Below are positions 10,718 to 22,926 of a DNA stretch of 64,000 nucleotides, piece by piece (within the stretch, counting starts at the first letter, position 1; each line of letters opens with the position of its first letter). The notes below the pieces were generated by a model. The model searched no databases. It worked only from the letters and a program-made list of their open reading frames with translations, and was not told where the DNA came from. The stretch comes from Didymella arachidicola (Eukaryota > Ascomycota > Dothideomycetes > Pleosporales > Didymellaceae): positions 248,001-312,000 of the forward strand of contig CM049998.1 of NCBI GenBank assembly GCA_016630955.3. Direction: 5' to 3'. The position numbers and the translations under genes are program-made.

Positions 10718-13700
10718 ATGAGTCTACGGACTACAAAACAGCCAGCTAAACCACACTCGTACCTCCACAGAACCATGGCTCGCAGAACCGAGATCATTGA
10801 CATTCGTGTCGGTTCGACGGACTTTGACATGGTAGCTGATATCAAGAGAGGGTTGAGACCGGAGGACGGAGGAGAAAAGAGGCTACCGACTATGCTACTG
10901 TACAATGAGGTAAGTCGAACGGGTCTGCGGTTTTGCGATTTCGCATTTTGCTGATAGCGGTAGGCTGGCTTGCGGCTTTTCGAGAAGATCACTTATCTTG
11001 ACGAGTGCGGGCAGTACCAATGTTCGATTGCTCACAGACTGACGAATGAAGATACTACCTGACCAACTCGGAGATTGAGGTTTTGGAGACATGTGCTGAA
11101 CAAATCGCACGCCGTGTACAGCCGGGTTCGGTTCTGGTCGAGCTTGGAAGCGGGTATGTAGAGCTTGTAAAGCCTGACGCATGGGCTGCATGCGTACCCA
11201 GAAGCTACTGACTGATCTATGCAGAAACCTTCGAAAAGTGAACATCCTCCTGCAAGCTATTGATCGTCTTGGAAAGGATGTGGAGTATTACGCAGTGGAC
11301 CTCTCATTGCCAGAGCTGGAGAGGACGTTCTCTGAAATCCCTACAGGTAAGTACTGTCCTATGTCAGCAGAGGTCAGAAAGCAGTTACAGTGCGAGCAAC
11401 GTCGGAGATCGCCGGCGAATCGCGGGGCGTAAAGAAAGTGTACATTGGATGTGCCTGTCTATAAGTGTCGCGCAACAGTGCTGCTCCACACATTACTTAG
11501 AGATGTAGAATTCCTGTGATTTGTGCGTCTATACTGATAGAATCGGCAGAGGGCTACAAGCACGTGAAGCCTTACGGCCTCCATGGTACATACGACCATG
11601 CCCTCGAGTGGTTGAAGTCTTCCAACATCAAGGACAAACCAAAGACGATCTTGTGGCTCGGTTCCAGCTTGGGAAATTTCAAGCGACACGAGGCAGCGCC
11701 ATTCCTTGCCGGGTTCGGCAATGCTATCAGGACTGGTGACACGATGCTTATCGGTATCGATTCCTGCAAGGACCCTGGCCGGGTCTATCATGCATACAAC
11801 GACAGTCAGAGTGTGACACACGAGTTTGTTTTGAATGGTCTCAAGCACGCAAACAAGCTCATGGGGAAGGAAGCCTTCAAGCTGGAAGAGTGGGAAGTTG
11901 TCGGAGAGTTCGACGAGGAGGCAGGGCGTCACCACGCTTTTGTCTCACCCTTGAAAGATGTCATGGTCGACGGTGTCAAAATCCCCAAAGGTGAACGAGT
12001 CAGGATAGAAGAGAGCTACAAGTACGACCGTGAGGAGATCTTGGAGCTCTGGGAGGGTGCTGGCCTTGCCGAGAATGCAGTCTGGTCCAATGACAGAGGC
12101 GACTACGGTAAGGCATCCCAGCTCCTGCGGCACATGAAAGACATTGACTTGCGTCCCAGGATTGCACTTAGTATCAAAACCTGCAGTCTTCTTCTCCACC
12201 AAGCCGGATGCGTATGCTGCACAACCAGTGCCAACGCTTGTCGAGTGGCGTGAGTTGTGGAAAGCTTGGGACGCTGCTACCCGCTACATGATACCCGAAG
12301 ATGAGCTGCTCTCCAAGCCCATCAAGTTGCGTAACGCCTGCATCTTCTACCTAGGCCACATTCCCACTTTCCTTGACATCCATATGGCACGAGCGACCGA
12401 TGGCAAGCCCACAGACCCTGCGTATTTCTGGCGAATATTCGAACGTGGAATTGACCCGGACGTTGACGATCCTGAGAAGTGTCATGCGCATTCTGAGATC
12501 CCTGACAGCTGGCCGCCTCTGGAAGAAATCCTGGCCCACCAGCAAACGATCCGGGAGAAGGCGGAGAGCCTCTACGCGTCTGGCGCTGTGGGGAAGAGCC
12601 ACCGCATCGCGCGCGCCATGTGGCTCGGCTATGAACATGAGGCCATGCATCTTGAAACTCTTCTCTATATGCTCGTTCAAAGTGACAAGGTATTGCCCCC
12701 ACCGGGCAGTACTATTCCGGATTTTGCTGCGTTAGGGAAGCGGTCGGCAACAAATGCAGTGGAAAATAAGTGGTTCATCATCCCTGAAGCAGATATTGAG
12801 GTTGGCCTGAATGATCCAGACAGCGACACAACCACCAAGCGGTACTTTGGATGGGATAATGAAAGACCTCCTCGCTCTACCCACGTCAAATCGTTCCGCG
12901 CTCGGGCTCGTCCGATCACAAACCGCGAGTATGCAGTCTACCTCTGGAAGACTGGCAATGTGGCCATCCCTGCATCCTGGTGTAAGGAGCAGCGTCTCAG
13001 CGATGCGACACGTGCTGTCATCAAGAGAGACAGTGTCATCAACGGTTTTCACGACGCTGATAGCGCGACAGCGAACATCGTTGATGGTAAATTCGTGAAG
13101 ACCGTGTTCGGTACGGTGCCGCTCAAGTACGCATTGGATTGGCCCGTTGTTGCTTCTTATGATGAAGTCGCTGGCTGCGCGCAGTGGATGGGTGGACGCA
13201 TCCCCACCATGGAAGAGGCACGAAGCATCTACAACTACGCAGAGACCTCGAAGAACAAGGAGGTTCAAGCTCTGGGTAACACAATACCAGCGGTGAACGG
13301 GTAAGCACACAAATCACGCAATGCAATATGCTCGCTAATTTGCGATAGGCATCTAAGCAACAATGGCGTAGACGAGTCACCGCCATCTCAGCCCTTGTCA
13401 AACGGCGACTCTGGCTCAGTCAATGGTCACACCCCGAATCTGCACGATCTCTTCATTGATCTTGAAGGGACCAATGTGGGTTTCAAACACTGGCATCCCG
13501 TCTCTGTTGCCGACAAGGGCGATAAGCTCTGCGGTCAGTCTGACATGGGTGGTGTCTGGGAGTGGACCAGTACTGTGCTGGAGAAGCATGATGGTTTCGA
13601 GCCGATGGAGCTGTATCCGGCTTATACAGCCGACTTCTTTGACGGGAAGCACAACATCACTCTGGGTGGATCTTGGGCAACCGTACCGCGCATTGCGGGC

Positions 13701-13826
13701 CGCAAGACTTTGTAAGTGATAAAGGCAACTTTGGCCCAGCTGGCGCTAACAAGTATCAGTGTGAATTGGTACCAACGCAACTATCCATATGTTTGGGCTG
13801 GTGCACGCGTGGTCACCGATCTGTAA
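10718..13826 (+). CDS. EGT1: Ergothioneine biosynthesis protein Egt1 (EgtD-EgtB fusion)
   Basis: Egt1 trimethylates histidine to hercynine and then joins it oxidatively to cysteine, giving the precursor of the antioxidant ergothioneine. Eight exons join in frame: 10718-10909, 10964-11004, 11052-11153, 11225-11346, 11550-12107, 12160-13300, 13349-13711 and 13760-13826, about 861 aa, close to other fungal Egt1 proteins. The N-terminal half is the EgtD-like histidine methyltransferase, with the SAM motif LVELGSGN and the downstream TILWLGSSLGNF. Next is a DinB-like iron-binding segment with GYEHEAMHLETLLYM, then a sulfatase-modifying-factor-like (EgtB) domain ending in GGVWEWTSTV and NYPYVWAGARVV. 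The start could also be the ATG at 10775, in the same frame. A Ser/Asn/Gly-rich insert near the exon 6-7 junction is probably a flexible loop. Confidence 0.93.
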
Positions 13827-14339
13827 GACATTGCGCTATCATTTCGAGACATGTTTGTTCGTGTTTTGGATGCCAATTCTCGCTTCCAAGGCTTCTCGCG
13901 CGGAGCTCATTGAGGTACTGCATCTGCAGCCAACCGCCATGCGTCGCTTTGGGTGCTAACGCAACGACTCGTCATCTCAAACAACCCAGGAGCGAGAAAT
14001 CGTTGCGACTGAGCAATATCTTTCTTCTCTCACATCCATATCTGTCGTTACGGTTTCACTCTGAGAAACGTAAATTGTTCCTTCCATTTCGTACGAGTTG
14101 CTGCACAAGTGAATCCAAGGCAGGCGCCAATGAACACTGCCACGGCTGCGCCCCACCTCCACAGCCTACTTACAATTTGTACTTTCAATCGTGCTTCACC
14201 GTCACTACGCACTGCAAAATTGTTGTTACTTGCCCACTCATAATCTTGACGCCTCGCTTCGCACCGACAGCGCACGATACCTTCCACTCAGCTTTGTAAA
14301 CACATCACGTTGCTCACCTTCAGCCGTACCTTGTTCAGT
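13827..14339. other. Intergenic region between EGT1 and the PHD-finger gene
   Basis: About 510 bp between a stop codon and the next ATG on the same strand. It should contain the EGT1 3' UTR and the promoter of the next gene. No other element is recognised. Confidence 0.5.
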
Positions 14340-17300
14340 ATGGTCAATAGCCTGCTCTTCCGTTGGGAAGATAGCCAAGCTCTGCAGCATCATTGCGGGT
14401 TCTGTGAGCGACCTCTTTCCCATCCCGGGGCGAGAGCAAGTTGTTTTGGTACCCACAGTGAGCCATGCCATCGCTTTCATCAGGTTTGTTAGAATGTACG
14501 ACCTTTTGACGAGGCTGACCCGGTTGCAGGCAATGTTCATGCGCAACCGAGCCCACATGTGTAACTACTGTAGCACTATCGATGAAGCGTAAGTCTAAGC
14601 AAGCTCTGGACGCTTGCTCTTCACTTGACTGACAAAACCGACAGGCACTACAAGAGACATCGCGACCTTGTAGAACAGCTTCGCAGCATCTATGAAAGCT
14701 GCGGTCGAGCTGAGTGGGCTATCATACCCGTGGACGCAGAGGACCTAGTTGGAGGCCGTTTGTTCGATACACAGATGACCACTAGTGATTTTAGCGATTG
14801 CAGCCTTACACCAGAGGAGACGACCACCTCAAAGCGTGAACGCAAGAATGCCAAATGCCTTGCGCGTGCAGCCAACCGAACGAAGGTCGTTACTCTTGAA
14901 GAGATCGAATACGTTGACTCGGTCATACATTCCTCTGAAGGCGTGGCAAATGGTGATGGTGTTAGTCCTGCAAACGTAGAGGAGATGCAGTTGATCGAGC
15001 AACACCTCCGGTACAACGCCAATGTGTACAACAGTCATTCGAGTCGCAAGGATCTCAAGCGATTTGCCAAGATTCCCGAGGTGGATGTCGATTTTGAGAC
15101 CGAGGTTGATCGGATTCTTGAGACATTCCACATTACTGAGCTTGTTAAGCGCAATTTCAGAAATCGCGGATTGCAAGGCAAACAGCTCAAGAATTTTGAT
15201 AGCCTTGTTGACGGCTTCCGGAATGCTGTTGTTGAAGATCTCGTGCTTGTCAAGAAAGATATGATGGAGATCAGGATGCGTCGCGCAGGCTACTTGCGCT
15301 ATACTAACAAGACCGCCTACAATATAGTCGAGAATCGATACACCGAGAAAGACTGGAAAACAGGGGAGCGAATCACATCTTCGGCGAGCGATTCGAGTAG
15401 CTACACATCGCCCTCAGACGAGCTCATCCCGTCTCCTTGGCGTGTTGTCCCACTTGAGGTGAATCTACCGGTGGGTAATAATGCTCGTCACAGCGAGCTT
15501 CATGAAGCACCGAATAGCAAGGAGTCTTCTAGAGCTTCTCCAGATCATCGACATCTGCAGCAAATTCACACCCGCATCAGTGGAGACGACGGTCTTGGCC
15601 AGGCTGTGATAGAGCCGTACCATGCACCGTTATTGCCACTCGCGCCCAACACGACCCCAAGGAAGCCCGTAATCTTGCAGTTGAAGGTGACCGAAAATAA
15701 AGAGAATGGCATCCCCGGCGGCAGAACCAACCGAGGGTGGCTGCGACGAGATGTGGCTTGGCAATCGCCCTTTGTTAAGCCTGTTTCCTTGCCAGAAGTC
15801 AATGAACTACCACCATCATCCCCACCAGCAAACTCCAGCACCTCCGTCAAGTCACCATGGGGTCAGACAACGAGCACTCAATTGCCCGGACGAATATTCA
15901 TCAAAGTTAACGAACAACAGTTCCCTTCGTTAGGGCTGACCGCAGACAATGCTCGGGCTGCTCCAAATGGTTCTGATGCACTCGCTGTACAACCACCAGC
16001 AAACGAAGTCACGGTCAGCTCGCGAGGTCCTGAACGCCTGGTAGCGCCTGTCGAAGACAGCAACAAATGGCATCCCGTCGTTTCTCAAAAGAAGGCGAAG
16101 AAAGCGCAGCACGAATCAAAACGCAAGGCCAAGAAGGTAAGCGACTCATCCGAGGAGGCGTTAAGTCCTACAACAGAGCAAGAAGCAGACTGCGAAGACC
16201 TTATACATAAGCCTAACCAGGGACTGTCAAAGGGATCGGTAGACTGCAAAGCTCTGAATGCTATGGACGAGATGACTCCCCGGAGCAATACCGACTTTAT
16301 TGTAGAGCTAATTGCCGATGATAAAGATGGAGTAAGCGTCAAAGCCGCAGAAGAGCAAGCTCTTGTTGTCGGCACCGCGTCCGAGCCCTCCTCTATTCCG
16401 CTGCCACGCAGTACCCATCGCAAACACGATCACTGGACTCGGTTCCATCGAAATTTCACCGTGGATCAATTGACCATCCCCCTTCTCCAGTCCTCTGAGG
16501 GTTGTTCGCATGGCTCATCGTGCCGATTCGAGAGCCAAGGCGTTTCCGATTGCCCTTTCTACGAGCCGCGTAAGTAACAATCCAATGTCTTGTGTCACAT
16601 ATGCTTACTCTGTCATCAAGATTGTCCCTGTGTGGACCCAGTGCTCGACCAGTGCTACCTTGTGTACCCTGGCAAGCAGCCTTGTTCAGCGGGACCCTTC
16701 AACCGTGCTCACGGCCAGCGTCTCATTGCCGTTTATGAGCAACACGGTCTTACTCGAGGCAGTGTGATACTGGTAGACGATGACCTCGTGCCATATTTCA
16801 TGGACCTCAATACATCCCCGGGCAGGCCAGATCTCGGCAGTATGCCTTCTCGTTTGCTGCGCGAACACCAAGAGTTCTTGGATGGCTGTGAGCGCGGTCC
16901 ACTTATGAAGCAGGAGATCGAATTCGAGCATTTTCTCCTCAAGAACATGACTTTCAAGCATGGTCTTACCTCAGAGATGCTGCAAGATATGCAGCGAAAG
17001 AATGATAGCCTGGAAGGTTCGGTGCCACTATGTTACTGCAGAAGCGCGGTGTTGCCAAAGGTGGCCAATATACACAAGGAATTTGGCAATGGATTTGTAA
17101 ACTGTTCGTACTGCAAGTGCGAGTTTGGAGGTTTATTCCATAAGCGTTGCGTAAAGAAGCTGGGTTCCGAGAAAGTCAGCCGCTGGTACTGCACTGCTTG
17201 CGAGAAGAAGATGAAGGTTTGTGCTTATAAGGCTCTGAACATTCCATACCCATTGGAGGATGTCTTCAAGGACTTCTCTGATGAAGAGAAGAGCTTCGCG

Positions 17301-17420
17301 AAGAAGCTCGTGGCACAGATGACGCAACCTGGCGGTGTGATGGATCAATTCAAGTCGCGCCTGCAAGAGCTATATGCCAGCGAGGCTGACGAAGATTTGG
17401 AGGAAGAGGATGTCGATTGA
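14340..17420 (+). CDS. Large protein with N-terminal Cys cluster and C-terminal PHD-like finger
   Basis: Four exons join in frame: 14340-14483, 14530-14588, 14645-16569 and 16621-17420, about 975 aa. The first intron is 46 nt with a GGCTGACCC branch-site-like element. Its removal brings together CGFC, two single Cys residues, CNYC and HYKRH, which look like an N-terminal zinc-binding module. The centre (roughly residues 250-600) is Ser/Pro-rich and low in complexity. Near residue 710 a Cys-rich run (CPFYEPHCPCV) precedes a conserved-looking block, and near residue 850 lies a PHD-type finger: CYC, CSYC, FHKRC and WYCTAC in C4HC3 order. PHD fingers usually bind histone tails, so a nuclear or chromatin role is inferred, not shown. 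I know no characterised member. Confidence 0.75.
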
Positions 17421-17554
17421 AGTCTTAAAAAGAGCGCGTTGTGTATCTAGAAGCAGTCAAGTCATGTATGCGTCGTGGGTATCTGTCGTTGTTGGGAAGT
17501 TTTGCTCATGGGTGTCGTGAATCATTCAGAGCTCGAACTAACGAGGCCATACGA

Positions 17555-18133
17555 CTAGAGTGTCAAGTACCAGCTACTCCCATCTGACCCAGGAACAAGC
17601 TTCCTCTTGAGCCATTTCTTCGCCAGCTTCAGCTTGCTCTTCCTGTTTCTCTTAGCCCTGACAGCTTTGTCCTCCCAGTAAATTGCTCTCTCAGCAATGA
17701 TACAAATGCTGTCTCGGTGCATCAGGCCCAAGTTCCCCTCGTCCACAAAATCCTCTTCGTCCTCATCTGCGATGTCGAGATCGTGAAGTCGGTGCAGGAA
17801 TAGCTTAGCAGTCTGCAATCTCTCCACCTCTTCTGTGAATGTGATGCTGGATGTGTCTGATGCGGCATCGACGCCACTATCGACTCTCTGTACGGCCTTT
17901 GGTGGTGGTGCGGGCTTCGTGGGAGGGACCAGGGACATCATCTTTGAAGGATAAAATTGCTTGTTGGTAGTTGGGCCATTGTACAGGGGTCTGTTGGTGG
18001 ATGGTGGCGTTAGGCTGTCTTTCCACCTTCGAATGGGCGCAGAGTCTTGTGCATCGTGCATTGGGTAGGGATAGTAATCTGATGTGGCCATCGTCATGAA
18101 TGGTGTGGCTGCTGAGCAGAGCAGAGGATCCAT
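17555..18133 (-). CDS. Hypothetical protein, 192 aa
   Basis: A single-exon frame with ATG at 18133-18131. The N-terminal half is Pro/Ser/Tyr-rich and low in complexity. The C-terminal half contains an acidic stretch (DIADEDEEDFVDEGN) followed by a strongly basic tail (RAKRNRKSKLKLAKKWLKRK), a charge pattern typical of small nuclear or nucleic-acid-binding proteins. No family is recognised. It converges with the PHD-finger gene, with 134 bp between the stop codons. Confidence 0.6.
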   Translation of the reverse strand: MDPLLCSAATPFMTMATSDYYPYPMHDAQDSAPIRRWKDSLTPPSTNRPLYNGPTTNKQFYPSKMMSLVPPTKPAPPPKAVQRVDSGVDAASDTSSITFTEEVERLQTAKLFLHRLHDLDIADEDEEDFVDEGNLGLMHRDSICIIAERAIYWEDKAVRAKRNRKSKLKLAKKWLKRKLVPGSDGSSWYLTL

Positions 18134-18612
18134 ATTTGGGGGCTACAAGTAGTATAGAGGTGTTTCCAGGGCTCTTGTGTGACCGTCTGGAGCAGTACGA
18201 GTGGTTTTGAGGTTGGTTGGGCGCTTGTGAGGGTGGTTTGCAATGTGAGACTTGTGGAATTTCTGAGCACCAATATGTAGTATTCGACAGGCTTCGAATG
18301 TGCGGAATTATACTAGAGGACATAGATTTGTGCGCGGATTTTAACATTGCACCCAGAGTTGAGTGTCGGTGAGCAGCTCAGACCATGGTTGACCCTGCGG
18401 CATTTTGTACACGTTGCGCGCGACTGGCTGCGAAGCGCCCTGCGACGTACTGGGCCTCAGGAATGTGCATTTGACTGGATAACTCATGATAGTTCGCAGC
18501 GGTGACACCCAGCATATCGGCGTGTCGTGGGGTAATGTTTATTTATCACTTGGGCAGGATCTAGTATACAATTATTGTGGGTCGCCTGAACTTCGCCGAG
18601 ATCGGGGTACTA
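18134..18612. other. Intergenic region
   Basis: About 480 bp between the start of the small hypothetical gene and the stop of the rhomboid gene, both on the minus strand. It should hold the promoter of the former. Nothing else is recognised. Confidence 0.5.
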
Positions 18613-19833
18613 CTATGAGTTCTGCAGCCGGCGCTTCCAGAATCGCACCATGGGCTTCCAGAGATTATCTTTCCCGTTAAAGTAGGAGTAGCCTACGCCG
18701 ATGAGAGCGCCAGACAAATGCGCCTAGACAGATTAGCAACTTTGTGTCTCAAGAGGGCATGTGACACTCACGGCGTGGCCAAAGTTGACGAAGGAGTAGC
18801 CGCGAATGACTCCAACTAGGTCGAATAGCATGACGGCAGGGAAGAAGTACTGCGCTTCGAAGTGAACAGGCAAGAACAGTATACCGAGTTGAGCGGTCGG
18901 GTATTCCATGCAGAAGGCGCCTAAGATGCCAAAGAGAGCGCCAGAAGCTCCACCACCCCTTATGAAGATCTCCGGAATGATGCGCCTGTTCTTCACGAAC
19001 ATGGTAGTGAGATGTTGAACATAGCCAGACAGTACACCGGTTGCTAGGAAGAACGCTCCAACGTGCGGTGCGTTGCCCTCGAACAGGCGGGAGTAGCCCA
19101 CAGGGAGCATGAAGTTGTAGGTTGCGTACATGTTGACTGCCAAGTGCATTGGTCCTGAATGTACGAACATTGACGTGAAGTTTGTGTAATTCACATTGCG
19201 GGCCGGTACGTGCCATAGTAGATCCCAGTAGCGAGGCACTAGAAAGCTGGTGAGATGCACGGCGCTGTTCGCTCCAATGATACCCCATGTGACCTTCGAA
19301 ATAGGGTTCAGCTCTGTCCACCATCGAGTAGCAAGTTCAGTTGCAGTCGGTGGCCCTGCACGTGACTGAGGCGGGATTCCCCATTGCGGTGCTTGGAACC
19401 AGTTGGCCTTCTTCGCTTGTTCGACCTCTTTCCTCGCTTGATAGTATGCTAGCCCAGAGAAGATACTAGCGCTAACGGCAAGTGACCAAATCGCTGGTCG
19501 AAGATAACGTACTCTGACTTTGGGCCAGGGCTCATTCGGCAGCTCATACTCGTACCCTGGTTCTGAGTATTGACTTCCTGATACATTGTTCGAATGACCA
19601 CTAGCGGTTGGCGGAATGATCTCAATCTGCTCTTTCCTGATCTGTTGAATGGGCGACTTGCGTCCTGAGGGTTGTCCGAATGGTCTTCGTGGTCTCTCTG
19701 AGTTGTGCTGGCTACGCCATTGAAGCCTGCTGCCAAGCGAGTTTGCGCTCGACCGCAGTGCGGCAGGAGGCTGATTTTGTTTTGCCAAGCAGAGCCGCTG
19801 CAGAGACGGTCTCCCCAGTCGTAGTAATGACAT
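18613..19833 (-). CDS. Mitochondrial rhomboid-family intramembrane serine protease (Pcp1/Rbd1 type)
   Basis: Rhomboids cut membrane segments of substrate proteins; the mitochondrial form processes inner-membrane proteins such as the fusion GTPase Mgm1. Two exons, 19833-18772 and 18723-18613, give about 390 aa. The Met at 19833 opens a leader rich in Arg, Leu and Ser (MSLLRLGRPSLQRLCLAK), typical of mitochondrial targeting, so it is preferred over an upstream in-frame ATG at 20007. The first membrane segment is near residue 115 and the rhomboid core runs from about 180 to the end. HSGPMHLAVNMYATYN matches TM2; the catalytic Ser is in IRGGGASGALFG (about Ser297). The catalytic His lies in GHAAHLSGAL (about His356), encoded by the short second exon, so the unspliced reading stops before the active site is complete. 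Confidence 0.92.
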
Positions 19834-22018
19834 CGATGTCGCGCCGAGTATGTGAGTCTGGGGGATGCGACTGGTACGAGGTGCAGGGACGTGGGTGATG
19901 GAGGACACTAGAATCGGCCCGTCCCCGCCGCGCGCCTTTCGCAGTCCTATCCTCTTCACCCACCACACTACATCATGACTGCTACCGTCACAGCAACCCA
20001 TTATCAATAGCCGTATCTTGACTATGCATTACGAACTTGATAGGGCAGTGCGCAAGCTTGCACCCAATCTGTTGCAGAGCATAGTGCCGTCGAGATGTTC
20101 GCCGCGACAAGACGTTGAGATCCGCGCGTCACAAGATTCCTGCAACATTGGAAGCGAAGGCTCATCGCAAACGAATGGAGGAGATATGCATGCAGCACCT
20201 ATGGTCACATGGGACTGTGTGCAAAAATCTTTGTTATAAGCGTGCAATGTCCTATGTACAGCGCAAAACAACGCCTTCTGCTCATGCAAGCGTCATTGAA
20301 GTCTGCAAGTGCCACTCAAACTATTTCGAGACGCAGTCCTACCTTGAACACATCACTGGTCAAGCAGAGTTGCAAGTACTATTACCCATGATTGCCTTCG
20401 TGGGAAACTGCGTTGCCACTGTCGCAGATTTTGCGAGTATTCGCTCGAAGCACCTGAAAGATATAAAAGGTATGGCATGTCTTTGACAAGCTGCGCATAT
20501 CCGCGCTATAAAACCAGTTTCTCAAGATTTACCGCAATCACTATCTAGGGTGCTTGAAGCGCGTAAGGCACCGTCGTCAGGCCCCTAAGTCACAGCCACT
20601 TGACCTGAAGCCATTCGCCTACCCGAGGACCAACCCGGGTGCCCATAGCAAGGCGGAAAGGTCAGTCTTTATGCTAACCTGGCGCTATATCGGAGATACC
20701 TCAGGCACAGCAGCTTAGGGTTACTGCCTACTGAATTCAGGGATCTGATTGAGGACCTCGGGCTTCAATTGGGCGGTAGGATCACGAAGAGCAACCACGA
20801 ACCCGACTTCGATCACGAAAGGATAGCAATCGTGAGCTTTGTACACAGAACGATTCCGTCTCGATCCTTGACTCGAACATGCCCCATGAAGTGCTTACGC
20901 GTTGTTTTGAGCAAGTGCGCTCAACGCCCATGTGCTGAACCTGCCCGAAGGGAAGGGAAGCGACTCCTGGAAATTTGCTCTTGGTAGCTCTGGTGACATC
21001 CAACGCTCAGGCGGGTAGAAGCTTTTGCTACTTACTTCCGCGCACCTGCTCTCAACGCTGCGGCAGCACAGACCGAAAGTCCGATTTCCGCGTTCGACAA
21101 ACGTGGGCAATAAATCCCTAAACACCAAGCTCCAGATTGAAATCTGCGCATTCTGGAAGGACCGCTGCGAGAGAGTGTTGTTCTATCCGCGAGCTCGACT
21201 CTCGACGCCCGCGAGGAATCAAGGAGCTTTATAATCGCAGCAAAGCCCATGAGTACGGTACAAGCCCTGTTACGCACATGCTAACCTTTCTCTGATGTCT
21301 TCGATAGCATGTCGATACACGAAGCCGAACGACGTGGATAGATCTCTCGCTCAACAGCAGGTCCTACAAGCACTAGGTCCACTCTCTCCACTTCGGCAGG
21401 CCAAGGACCCTCAGAATCAGGACGTTTAGATCGTTTTCCTCACTGGATGGAAGGCGCTGGGTGAGGATACCGGTACACGTTTCTCCGAGGCTGGAGCGAC
21501 TGCAGATCTTGTGGCAGATCAGATGGGTGGCTTGGTAGTGGCGGGATAGGGCGCGAAGGTGCTTTCGCCAGACCGTTTGCGGAGGTTCCGTCGAAGGGGT
21601 GTCGATATTAGCGAAGGACTGCTTGGTAGACTCCGTAGGAGACAAGAAAAGGAATACCGGGACGAAAACATCAGGAATCCAAGGGTACTCTGCAGTATAG
21701 AACTTAACAAGTGATCAGCTAACAACAACGCTTTGATGGGCCAGGGCTCAGCTTATCGCAGTGTGAAAAAAGCTGCCTGAAAAGACCTTACAGCCCCTAA
21801 CCATCACGCGTGAAAAGAGGCCAGATGCTAGAATTCAACGCATTGCAATTGCATACCCGACTCTATAAAGCCCATGCGACAAAAGAAACTCCACCACTGT
21901 CATGATCTGGATATATACAGTTCCTGAGCGATTCTTCGCTCCGCCCATCCGCGGGATCACGAGCTTCGAGCTGCAAAGCTGACCGGCCGTGCTTTCGATA
22001 TCCGTCCGCAGGTCGAAC
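19834..22018. other. Long interval without a recognised gene
   Basis: About 2.2 kb. Only short frames are present on both strands and none has a recognisable domain. Fragments around 20760-21230 on the plus strand look faintly protein-like across more than one frame, which could be a decayed gene, but I cannot name a parent family. No terminal repeats or target-site duplications were seen. Confidence 0.4.
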
Positions 22019-22512
22019 TTAGTCCTTCTTGACATCCGGATCGGGCAGGATGCCCTCTGCCTCGAGCCGCCTGCGCGCCTCCTCAAGAGCCCAAGTCTGG
22101 ATGCTATAAACTCGTCAGCCCTGATCTCGCACCTTGTTCCTCTCTTCCTGTCACGCTCGGAAGACCGCATGTCCTCGTCTCTAGTATCATAGTATTCCTC
22201 TGCCTTCGCCAGTGATGCATCCCACACGTACCTAGTATCAGGCTTAAACGCATAAGCGCCCACAAACAGCACCAGCATGGGAATCATGACGTAGAACACC
22301 GGGTTCTCCCACCCCTCCTTCTTGTACTCCTCGCCGGGCCTGACGCCGAACAGCCAGCCCGTGGGCGGGTCGTAGCGGTGCGAGCCGCCGCCCTGCTTGC
22401 ATACGGATTGCGAGAACGTGCGCTGTGTGAGAGGCGTTGCTGCGCGGGTGACGGGTGCGCGGAGTGTGAGGGCGGGGCGCGCAAGGGCGCGGACGGCTCG
22501 GGGAGCCGACAT
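22019..22512 (-). CDS. NADH:ubiquinone oxidoreductase (complex I) ESSS/NDUFB11-like subunit
   Basis: This is an accessory subunit of respiratory complex I in the mitochondrial inner membrane. Two exons, 22512-22232 and 22103-22019, give about 121 aa, the usual size. The leader MSAPRAVRALARPALTLR is Arg/Ala-rich and suits mitochondrial import. The family block YDPPTGWLFGVRPGEEYKKE is followed by one membrane segment (VFYVMIPMLVLFVGAYAF). After splicing the tail is SIQTWALEEARRRLEAEG ending at ...VKKD. The 128-nt intron starts with GTACGT right after KPDT; reading through it gives a long false C-terminus, and only the spliced form has the conserved tail. Confidence 0.9.
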
Positions 22513-22926
22513 GGTTGGGGTTTTGAGTGGAGAGGGGAGGCGATGTGGTGTGGGAGGGCGATTGGCGTGTCCGCGAGGACGTGGGTGGGTGTTTGGCGGG
22601 TCTGTGGTTGGGAGTGCTGGAGCTGCGATGACTTGAGGTTGTGGTCTTGGCGTGGCGGCGCGCAAATGCGGCCTAGTGTGCTCTGGAGATAAATGGCGTC
22701 ACAGAGAGCTCCTTCGAGCCGGTGGAGATGCGGAAGGTGCAAATTTTTTAGGATACCTGAACAGATTATGACGGAGCCTCGGTAACTGGAGGAGGGTTCG
22801 GGTGAAGGAATAGAGTGCGGGCTTGTAGTGTTGATCTGAGTGTGTCTATGTACCTGAAGTGATTACGAATGCCAGAACGCCAGTGCTATGCGAAAACGAA
22901 CGATCAGCTACAAACAACCTCATACT
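22513..22926. other. Intergenic region
   Basis: Promoter side of the complex I subunit gene and 3' flank of the Chm7-like gene. The first 180 bp show a strong strand bias (G-rich on the plus strand, so C-rich on the coding strand), a common feature of fungal promoters and 5' leaders. Nothing else is recognised. Confidence 0.5.

Noticed and set aside
22113..22231. In-frame continuation of the ESSS subunit past KPDT
   Set aside because: The extension is not family-like; splicing the 128-nt intron restores the conserved C-terminus SIQTWALEEARRRLEAEG.
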